Shown here: in pieces, positions 42,788 to 51,400 of the stretch
Numbering within the stretch: position 1 is the stretch's first letter
Layout: each line of letters starts with the position of its first letter
IMG/VR virus record: IMGVR_UViG_3300044611_002466
Location: 124,001 to 188,000 of that record
DNA: 64,000 bases
Direction: 5' to 3' (one strand)
Source of the DNA: a virus
Notes under the pieces: generated by a model
What the model was told of the DNA's origin: nothing
What the model saw: only the letters and a program-made list of their open reading frames with translations
Databases searched by the model: none
Translations under genes and position numbers: made by a program

Positions 42788-45700
42788 ATGCCTCCAGCGC
42801 GCATATCCGCCCTACACGGCTTCACGGTTGAGCCGGCGCGCGCGAAGCCGGTGGCGGTGATCAGCCCGGGTGCCTCCAGCAAGGTCGTCGGCGCAGTCAT
42901 CCGCCTGAATGGGCGCGCGTCCACGAGTGCGGATGGTGCCGAGCTCTCCTACGCGTGGGCCATCACTGCGACGCCGCTTGGGAGCACGGTCACGGAGACC
43001 AGCAACGTCGACGAAGACGGCTCCGTGGTGACCTTCGTCCCGGACATCACGGGGGAGTACACGATTCGCCTGGTGGTCAGCACTCCCTACCGGAGCAGCG
43101 ACCCTGTCTTTGCCACGGCGGAGGCGACAGCCGTACTGCTGCCGCTGACCCTGCGTACCACCCCGAACGGCAAGCTCCTCTTTCAGGTCGTCTCGTCCTT
43201 CTGGAAGATGGTCGAGCACAGCGCAGTGTTCTCGACCATCTGGTCGGGGTACATGCAGCTGACAGGCAACGAGCTGCTACGGGCGTTCCAGGTGGACTAC
43301 GGCAAGTCCATCGACACTATCCAGGAGCTGTTCCAGCGTCGGTGGATCTCCTACGAGCCTGCACTGGAGCTCGACTCGAGTCAGTGCACCGTGGTCTACG
43401 GGCGCCACCAGGGAGGTACGCGCGCCTTCACCGCCTCGGGGGTACTGGCGGGCGTCGGCGTCATCATCGACGAGCGTGAGGTGGTCCTGCTCGATGGGAT
43501 TCCCACGGCCGCCGCCATCGGATCTGAGCTGGTCGTTTACACGAGCGGAGGAGTCCCCGGTAACTGCGGAGAGTACACGATCAACCGCCTCAACTCCGAC
43601 CGCTCGGGGTACATCGTCTCTGCCTCAACCGTGTTCCCGCAGCCCTTGGACGACCGCATCGCAGAGCTGAGCTCCCTCGTGACGATCGCCGGATCCACGA
43701 CGGTCTACGATGCGAACTTGGCACAGGACTTCGTGGCGCTGGGGGTCGCCGCTGGGGACGTCTTGCGGTTGGCGGCCGGGGCGGACTCCGGGTTCTACAC
43801 GATCACCGCGGTGAACGTCGGCAACGTGCGGACTTTCACGGTCGACCGTGCCCCCACGAAGACGAGCGCCTCGCGCAGCGGGAGTATCTTCAACGCCGTC
43901 AGGATCTCAGCAGGCAAGGTGGCCTCGGCAGCCACTTCCACGGTGTTCTTGCCGGCCGACGAAGCGGACCTCACAGTGCTTGACGCCCGCACTCTCGCCG
44001 GTGCTGGCACCCTTGTCAGCGCCTACGAGCTCGTGGTGGAGCCGCGGCACATCCTCTCTGGCATGGTCGGCGAGCAGCTGTACCTGACTACGGGCGGGGC
44101 GGCGGGGCGCGCGTACACCATCACGGGCATCAACACCGCGGAGAACGGCTACCGCGTGGGGTCGTCCTTCGGTGCTGCCAGCTACCCCGTGGACATCACG
44201 TACAGCCTCACGAGCAACGCCTCCATCGCAGACCGCGTTCTCATCCTGGAGGACGAGGCGTACGAGATCGTGTCCGCTTCGTACGACAGCGGGGTCGACC
44301 CGGAGGACGGAGGGCGTGGGGCTGCATGGGTGGTCGTGTTGGCCGAAGCCAGCGCCCCTGCCGGCAGGGAGGGGATGTCGTGGAGGATCGCGGCCACGCT
44401 CTCCACGAAGGAACACGCCGACCTGGAAGAGCTCGGGCTCACGGCCGGCGACCTGTTGATCCTCGAGGCAGTGCGTGAGGACACGCAGTTTGCCGGCGAG
44501 ATCCCCTGCTACGTCTTCGGCGTGGCCGGCTCCAAGATCTCGTTCGACATCGGCAAGGCGCTACCGGCGCTCGGCGCCTACGGGAACCTCTCCGAGCAGG
44601 AGATTCTGGACCTCGTGAATGGGTTGCGGATCCCGCGCGCCTACCGAGACGACTCGGATGAGCTGCAGGTCATCCTGGCCGCTGAAGAAGCGCTGGCCAC
44701 CGTGCGCAGCGCCGCGTTCAGCACGACGTACAGCAACATCCCACTCACGGATTCCACAGTCCTTGCTGTTGGTCCATACGAGCTCACCTGCCGGGTGAAG
44801 AAGCTCATCAGGAACTGCCGGATCCCTGTAGACAAGACGCTGCTGTCCGCACCCTCACTCTTCGAGTACATCGCGGAGTCGACCACCGGCGTGAACACCG
44901 CTGGCGAGGTCGTTCTCGTCACCGAAGAAGGGACCGTGACGACTCTCGCGCGCGCGCCCCTGGAGCTGGTCGAGAACCGCGACTACACCATCAGCGCCGA
45001 GGGAAGCACGTCTGGAACGAACTTGGCGACCACGGCGGGCTCCAACATCTTGACGATCCCGGGAGGCGACCTCCTGGACCGGGACCTACGCGTAGGGGAC
45101 TACGTCGACATCACGAGTGGTCTCGACCAGGGACGGTTCTACGTGAGCGCGGTGCTCGATGCGGAGCGTGTGCGCGCGAGTACGCAGGACGGAGCCGCCC
45201 CCGCCACCACGGCCTCGGCGCTGCGCTACACGCTCGTGCGCCGCGTACAGGGCAACTTCCTTCGCTTCGTCGACGGCATGTTCACGCCAGAGTCGCCGGC
45301 TCCGGATCGGTTCTGGGCCCAGCTCAGCCTCTTCGACAACAACCCCACCATCGAGGACAACTTCGGAGCTCTCGTGGGGGTGACGAAGGAGCAGCTCGAC
45401 ATGTACGGCTCGTCGCAGGTCTCCTACCGCGGGGCCGTTCGAGCGCTGATGTACGCCTGGTCGAGTGGACCCACGGTGCGCAACGTGACGATCGGCACCC
45501 ACGTCTTGATGGGCCTTCCGGTCACCGAGGTCCGCGGCACCATCATCAACATCGACGTCAACTACGACACCACACGCTCCCGAGGGCGCGTGTTGGTGGA
45601 GGACCTGACGGTAGAGGGCCAGCCCTCCGGCCTCGTGCGCTCCTACTTCTTTGCGGCGAGCGAGGAAGCAGGCCTACCGACCTTCCAGGGCTTGGCGACC

Positions 45701-47626
45701 AACCCCGCCACGGGAGTGCAGTTCGCCGTTGACGACGTCGTCTCGGCAATGACGGCATTGTCCCGCGGTATTCAGGTGGTCGACTATCTGACGGACCCGT
45801 TGTGGTGGAAGTCGAGCAACTCGACGGGCGCCGACGAGCTGCGCAAGTTCCACACCTGGCAGGTGCTGATCGACGCCAGCCAAGTCGACTCGCGGGACAT
45901 CCCGCTCATCTCGGACTTCTGCAAGGGAATCCGCCCGATCTACACGATGCCCAAGGTGGTGCTGGCGCTCTACCTCTACGACACGGTGACCTGCGCCGAG
46001 CGCCTGACTTTGTCCGGGGACCTGATCTTCTACGACGACCCGATCCTGAGCCTGGAGTCGACTCACATGGTCGACTCCTACAACGGCAGCAGCTTGGCGC
46101 AGCGCGTCTTCGATCACGGGTCCTTCTCCACGAGGACACTCTTCGAGGGCGTCGACCTGGTAACGGCCGCGGGGACCGGAACTGTGACATCCGAGCGCGG
46201 CGGGTTCATGGGGGTGCTCGACGCCGCCCCCCTGAGCCACGCCCCCGACGAGCCGGTGGCCTTGCTCCTCGGGGTCAACAGCGCGTTCGAGGAGGGCGTT
46301 TACTACCGCGGGACGCCCCTTGTGCGGGCCGGCGACGTCTTGTTCATCCGGGATGGGGTCAACCGAGGCCGCTACCGGGTTGTGGAAGTCGTCAGCGACA
46401 CAGAGCTCTCCATCGAGGAGCTCGAGGACTACCCGCCCACGACGCGGCCCACCGAGGAGATCGAGGCGCGGACCGGCCAAATCTTCCAGATTCAACGGGA
46501 AGACTCTCACATCCTTGTGGCGGACGGCGTTGGCAGCGTCATCAGTCAGGACGGTACCGGCGACGACGCTGTGAGCGTGATCGAGGACATGACGGCCGGT
46601 TTTCGCTGGAACGGCGTGGCTGTGGGAGACCTGCTCATCGCCACCGAGTTTCTCGGCGCCGGCGTACCGGGGGTGTACGAGGTCCTCGAGGTCGGTACAT
46701 GGCTTGACGGAGATCGCGTTGACCTGGACACCCGACTCATCGTCAGGGGAGCTCTTCCGGTAGGGGACACCTTCGCCTACTACGTGATGCGGGACGGCCT
46801 GCGCACCAACCCGTTGATCGAGGTCGACAACCTCGAGCTCAGCATCGGGGTCAGCTCGGTGTCGAGCATGGGCACGGACTTCGTCCTCACGCATCTGCGC
46901 CCAGGGGACCAGATCGAGTTCGTGGACGGAACGTACGCGGGCCAGGCGTTCGACATCATCGAGGCGTCGACGGGCCTGCTCCACCTGCGCAACTTCGTCT
47001 CGGCGGTGAACGAGTCCGGGGTCTCTGCCCGTGTGGTCCGCCCGTCCGTCTTCGAGCGGGAGGACCCTCGTGACGAAGACTGGGAGCTCGAGAAGTTCTG
47101 TCTGGACGACAACGTGTCGATGGTGATCCTCGAGCCCCGCCTTGATGTCGTAGGCCCTCTTGCCGACCTTGAGCTCGTGCTCGACGTGTCGGACCCGCTG
47201 CCCGAGAACTGGATTGCGACGGTGTCGTCAGTCGTGGACCTCGAGACTGCGGGAGTCCAGGCGGGCGACAAGCTCTCCATCGACAACGCCCATGCCAACT
47301 CCGGCGTGTTCGAGGTGACGAACGTCGACGGCACGACTGCCACCATCAGAGGCCTGTGGCGCGAAGCGGAGGGGCCCGTTTCCGGCACCTTCTCGACGCT
47401 CAACCCCGTCTGGGACGTCTCGAACTTCCAGGCTGTGCTCACGACATGGCCCCTGACGACCATCACCGACCTCGGCGACGTCGTCGTCCCTGGTGACGTG
47501 CTCGAGCTGCCTGGGGTGGACGGAACGCCCTTCGTGATCGCCGCCGCCTCGGGCGATACGCTCACCCTCACCCGTGATACGGGAATCACGACCATGTGCG
47601 CAGGGCGCGTCACCCGGAGGACTTGA
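42788..47626 (+). CDS. Giant fibre-like protein with PKD domain and GD-repeat modules, 1612 aa
   Basis: Residues about 20-115 are a PKD/Ig-type domain (VIRLNGRASTSADGAELSYAWAI, GEYTIRLVVS). Residues 120-170 are a helical part. From about 215 to the end come at least eight modules of the form 'A/V-G-D-x-L-x-I-x-x-G-x-x-x-G-x-Y-x-I-x-x-V', for example near nt 43755, 45096, 46330, 46904 and 47263. The same module is in the 2217 aa and 1866 aa proteins. It probably forms a long stiff fibre or arm. Confidence 0.5.
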   Translation: MPPARISALHGFTVEPARAKPVAVISPGASSKVVGAVIRLNGRASTSADGAELSYAWAITATPLGSTVTETSNVDEDGSVVTFVPDITGEYTIRLVVSTPYRSSDPVFATAEATAVLLPLTLRTTPNGKLLFQVVSSFWKMVEHSAVFSTIWSGYMQLTGNELLRAFQVDYGKSIDTIQELFQRRWISYEPALELDSSQCTVVYGRHQGGTRAFTASGVLAGVGVIIDEREVVLLDGIPTAAAIGSELVVYTSGGVPGNCGEYTINRLNSDRSGYIVSASTVFPQPLDDRIAELSSLVTIAGSTTVYDANLAQDFVALGVAAGDVLRLAAGADSGFYTITAVNVGNVRTFTVDRAPTKTSASRSGSIFNAVRISAGKVASAATSTVFLPADEADLTVLDARTLAGAGTLVSAYELVVEPRHILSGMVGEQLYLTTGGAAGRAYTITGINTAENGYRVGSSFGAASYPVDITYSLTSNASIADRVLILEDEAYEIVSASYDSGVDPEDGGRGAAWVVVLAEASAPAGREGMSWRIAATLSTKEHADLEELGLTAGDLLILEAVREDTQFAGEIPCYVFGVAGSKISFDIGKALPALGAYGNLSEQEILDLVNGLRIPRAYRDDSDELQVILAAEEALATVRSAAFSTTYSNIPLTDSTVLAVGPYELTCRVKKLIRNCRIPVDKTLLSAPSLFEYIAESTTGVNTAGEVVLVTEEGTVTTLARAPLELVENRDYTISAEGSTSGTNLATTAGSNILTIPGGDLLDRDLRVGDYVDITSGLDQGRFYVSAVLDAERVRASTQDGAAPATTASALRYTLVRRVQGNFLRFVDGMFTPESPAPDRFWAQLSLFDNNPTIEDNFGALVGVTKEQLDMYGSSQVSYRGAVRALMYAWSSGPTVRNVTIGTHVLMGLPVTEVRGTIINIDVNYDTTRSRGRVLVEDLTVEGQPSGLVRSYFFAASEEAGLPTFQGLATNPATGVQFAVDDVVSAMTALSRGIQVVDYLTDPLWWKSSNSTGADELRKFHTWQVLIDASQVDSRDIPLISDFCKGIRPIYTMPKVVLALYLYDTVTCAERLTLSGDLIFYDDPILSLESTHMVDSYNGSSLAQRVFDHGSFSTRTLFEGVDLVTAAGTGTVTSERGGFMGVLDAAPLSHAPDEPVALLLGVNSAFEEGVYYRGTPLVRAGDVLFIRDGVNRGRYRVVEVVSDTELSIEELEDYPPTTRPTEEIEARTGQIFQIQREDSHILVADGVGSVISQDGTGDDAVSVIEDMTAGFRWNGVAVGDLLIATEFLGAGVPGVYEVLEVGTWLDGDRVDLDTRLIVRGALPVGDTFAYYVMRDGLRTNPLIEVDNLELSIGVSSVSSMGTDFVLTHLRPGDQIEFVDGTYAGQAFDIIEASTGLLHLRNFVSAVNESGVSARVVRPSVFEREDPRDEDWELEKFCLDDNVSMVILEPRLDVVGPLADLELVLDVSDPLPENWIATVSSVVDLETAGVQAGDKLSIDNAHANSGVFEVTNVDGTTATIRGLWREAEGPVSGTFSTLNPVWDVSNFQAVLTTWPLTTITDLGDVVVPGDVLELPGVDGTPFVIAAASGDTLTLTRDTGITTMCAGRVTRRT

Positions 47627-47817
47627 TGTTGAGGAAGTTCTTGAAGGAAAAGACACGCGTGCTGGACGCCCTGCGCATCTTCGGAGGGAAGCACGCCTCC
47701 GGGGAGCGAGGCATTCGCATGCCGGACGGGTCTCCCGTCCCGGTCGAACACATCATGAGCACCTTCGGGGTGGACCACGCGCGTGCGGCTGAGATCGCGC
47801 AAAGGCAGACACGATGA
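47626..47817 (+). CDS. Small basic protein, 63 aa
   Basis: LRKFLKEKTRVLDALRIFGG, then a Gly/Arg-rich turn and a helix (HARAAEIAQRQTR). CGGAGGA upstream of the ATG in a TGATG overlap. Its end overlaps the next gene. A fibre chaperone or minor tail part is possible; not shown. Confidence 0.5.
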   Translation: MLRKFLKEKTRVLDALRIFGGKHASGERGIRMPDGSPVPVEHIMSTFGVDHARAAEIAQRQTR

Positions 47818-48437
47818 GCCTGATCTCCATTTTCCGCAGCCTCCTCCCGAGCCGGGCCTTCTCCGACATCTTCAAGCACAGCCCGCAGATCAAGGGGCAC
47901 TTCCAGCTCGAGACGCGAGAGGGCGGGAAGCTCCGCCAGCGCTCCGAGGGCTTCAACATCTGGACGCTGACGGGGCGGGAGTACATCGCCGAGGTCGTCG
48001 CGCTGCGGGCGCGGAGCCCCAGGACGACCTTCCGCGATGACCGCATCGCCTTCATCGGCATGGGCTCGGGCGCGCAGTCCGAGGTCTCCAGCATCGAGTC
48101 GCTCGTCGACCCCGTGGTCTACAAGGCCGGGGAGTACTTGGCGGCGCTCGACGCGCCGGCCACCTTCCCGACGTCCGGGACCTCCACGACGAACACCACG
48201 GTGCGCTTCCTTCGCGAGTTCTCCCAGGGCGAGATCAGCCTCGGCTACAACGTCGTGCTCACCGAGGCGGGGCTCTTCACCGACGGAGACCCCAACAATG
48301 ACTGGGCCTACGAGGTTCCTGTCACCGACTTCGCCGCCGCTGCCGGGCGCGCGCCCATGGCCTACAAGACCTATGAACCCGTCACCAAGACGGTAGACTT
48401 CACGCTGCGGGCGATCTGGGATCTCCGAATCGTGTGA
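47814..48437 (+). CDS. Tail-operon protein, 207 aa
   Basis: Beta-rich, with RREFSQGEISLGYNVVLTEAGLFTDG resembling the ends of phage tail-collar proteins. ATGA overlap with the previous gene. It precedes the 1866 aa fibre gene by 16 bases. No family recognised. Confidence 0.5.
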   Translation: MSLISIFRSLLPSRAFSDIFKHSPQIKGHFQLETREGGKLRQRSEGFNIWTLTGREYIAEVVALRARSPRTTFRDDRIAFIGMGSGAQSEVSSIESLVDPVVYKAGEYLAALDAPATFPTSGTSTTNTTVRFLREFSQGEISLGYNVVLTEAGLFTDGDPNNDWAYEVPVTDFAAAAGRAPMAYKTYEPVTKTVDFTLRAIWDLRIV

Positions 48438-48453
48438 CGAGCGAGGGACTGCA

Positions 48454-51400
48454 ATGTCGACGAAGTACATCCGACGGCCGTTCGCCATGGGCAACACCGC
48501 CAACCCGGTGGTGGTGATTCCTGAGCTGCGTGGCTCACTGTTGAAGAACGCGTCCGGGGGGTTTTCGGGGCTGCCGTTACCCAGCGAGCTCGCGATCGAG
48601 ACGGAGGAGCTCACTACCGCCGGCGGCGTGTCCGTCGTGTTCTCCACCGCGACCACCATGACTCAGATCCTCGCGGACATCGCCGGCACCGCCGGCCTGG
48701 TCGGGTTCGTGACGGCTGAAGAGGTCGAGGGCTGTCTTGTCCTGCGGAGCACCGGTTCCGGGGAGGGGGCCTACATCCGCATCATGCCGCCGGTCTCCGG
48801 ATTCGACGACGCGTCGGCCGTCTTTGGGTTCGACGTGTACCCCCACCCGCTCGCGACGGTCAGCGCTGGCGACCTCCTGGATGCTCCCGCCCGTCCCCGC
48901 CAACAGGTCAACCCGGTGGGGACGAAGTTCATCGCGACGGGGGAGGATCGCGTCGGCGCAGCGTACAACCGAGCCCTCCAGATGCTCGCGCTGAACGCCG
49001 ACACGCTCTACACCTGGCTGCAGCGGTCCCTGGCCCGGCCTGTGGGCCTCACGATCAACGCCGCCGACCACGCGGCGTACTTGGTCACGAACATCGACGG
49101 GAGCATCGCTCAGCTCGACCTCTCGAACCTCGCGGCGTTCGACTCCGCGCTGGCAGATGTGCGGCTCTGTGTTGGTGGCTCCATCGGACTGTCGAGAAGC
49201 AGCAGCCTTCGCGAGATCTCGGAGCTGTACGAAGTCACAGACGCCGAGCTGAAGGAGATCCCGGCCCAGGACAGGATCGTCCGCATCGGGGCGGTCACTC
49301 GAGGACAGCGGACGGCCGTGCTGCCCACGTTCGTGGACGAGACCAGCGCGCCGTCGACCCCCGTGCCGGACACCTACCGCACCAGTGTCGATGGCGGGAA
49401 CGCGCTCGGCGTCGACCGAGCGAAGCACGCCGGCGTCGTCATCTCTGAGATCCGCCAGCGCACGACCATAGTCTGCACCGGTGCGACCTTCGTCACGAAC
49501 GGAGTCACCGCCGGAGACGTGGCCACCATCACGGGCGCCGCCGTGAGCAGCCCGTTCAACCACGATGGCACCTACCTCGTGGAGACGGTCGTGTCGGAGG
49601 AAGAGCTCGTGCTCCGACCCGCCGACACGTCGGAGACCTGCCGCGAGCTCAACCCCGCGGCCGGGGCCTTCGGCTCGGTGGTCATCACCTCTGGAGGGGA
49701 GTGGGAGCGGTCCCTCTGGGTCTCGTTCTACCCGCCGATACCGAGAATGCCGGAGGGCGGGTCGTTCGTCCTCGTCGTTCCGGTAGAGACCGCGCTGGGC
49801 GCGCTGGCCCTGGCCGACATCGCCCGGGGCAGCACGCGCACGAACAACAACGTCGCCGGCTGGGCAGTCCTCAACCTGTGGCGCGGGTTGACGCTCTCCG
49901 GGCTCTACCAGGGGATGGCCGGGCAGAACGGCAGCGGCTTCTTCGGATCCATCACGCACCGCCCTCTCCGCCTGGACCGACAGGCCGCGGCGACCACCGC
50001 AGCGGGCACTACCGCGCGCAGCAGCACGGGCACGTCCACCCTGGACCTGCACACGCTCCGCCTGACGGCCGCCGCCACGGACCGCTTCGACACCGCCGAC
50101 GTCGGCCTCACGATCCTCCTCACGACACCGGCGTCGGTCTTCTACGCGGACGAGCCCTGGACGGTCGTCCGCCTGATCGACAACTCCACCGTCGAGCTGG
50201 CCCCGCCCATCTTCAGGGCCGGGTACCAGGAGGCGGACGGCTCCACACTGCCGATCACGTCGTGGAGCCTGGTTGAAGGAGACGCCATCGATCTGCACGG
50301 GGCCATGCACGTCGTGTCCCCCGAGTACTTCGGGGAAGGGGACGACGCCCCGGCGGAGGGCGGCTACGTCTTCTCGCGCGAGCAGCGCGATGAGAGCTCC
50401 ACCGCACCGCCCGTGCCGGGCTTCTTCTCCTTCCTGCACCTCGAGCGCATTCGCCTCACCGCGGACGGCACGAACATCACGGTCACGGCGGCGGGTCCGC
50501 TCTCTGCCGACGACGTGTTGCCGCTCAGCTTCGCGCCGGAGGACACCTCGAACATCTTCGGCGAGTCCTACGAGACCAAGACGGGTGCCTTGCAGTCGTC
50601 TCTGACCTTCGTCCGTCTCCTGAACGGGAAGAACGCAGGGCTGTACCGCGTGAAGGACGTGAAGGACGCGAGTGTCAGCGTCGACGCCATCACGGTCCAG
50701 CGCCTCGATGGGACGCCCGTGGTGTTCACCGCCGAGACCGAGGTCCAGGTCTGCTTCTACAACGCGAAGGTGGGCGCGTCCGTGCCCATTCATGGCGGAC
50801 CAGGCGCGGCCGCGGTCTTCAGCAGCGCGATGAGCCTGTTTGCCGACGCGAAGGAGCCAGACCACGCTGCCGACTACGGCCTCCGCCTGGGCTGGCGTGG
50901 CGTGGGTGGTGGGATCGTCGCCTACGTCAATGACCCCGAGTTCAAGGCGTACGACAACGGGGACGCGGGGGACGGACCCCTCATCACAGCCGTCCTCCAC
51001 GCGCCTGCGGACGGCATCGACATCAAGACGACGGGGGCTGACTCGGGGGCGACAGCACGTCGCGCGTCGTTCGGATTCCGTGTCCGGGCCCATACCAACC
51101 GCCACAACTACGCACTCTCGAACCCGGGGGCGGCGGGGCCCCTCTTCCACTCGCAGGCGTCGTTCGGTGGGTACGTCGGGCAGACCGGCAGCGACCCCGC
51201 CCTCGTCCTCGTGAAGCAGGACAGGGACGAGGCCGGGGACGAGAGCACGCAGTACTCCAAGCTCACCCCGAGCGCCGCACTCCTTGTCGGCCGTGCGGGG
51301 CCCTCGAGCGCAGACGACCTCTCCGGCCCCTCTGGACGCGGTTCCGCGCTCGAGGCCGCCGGCTCCATCTACGCCTACCGACACACCTTCACGGCGGGGA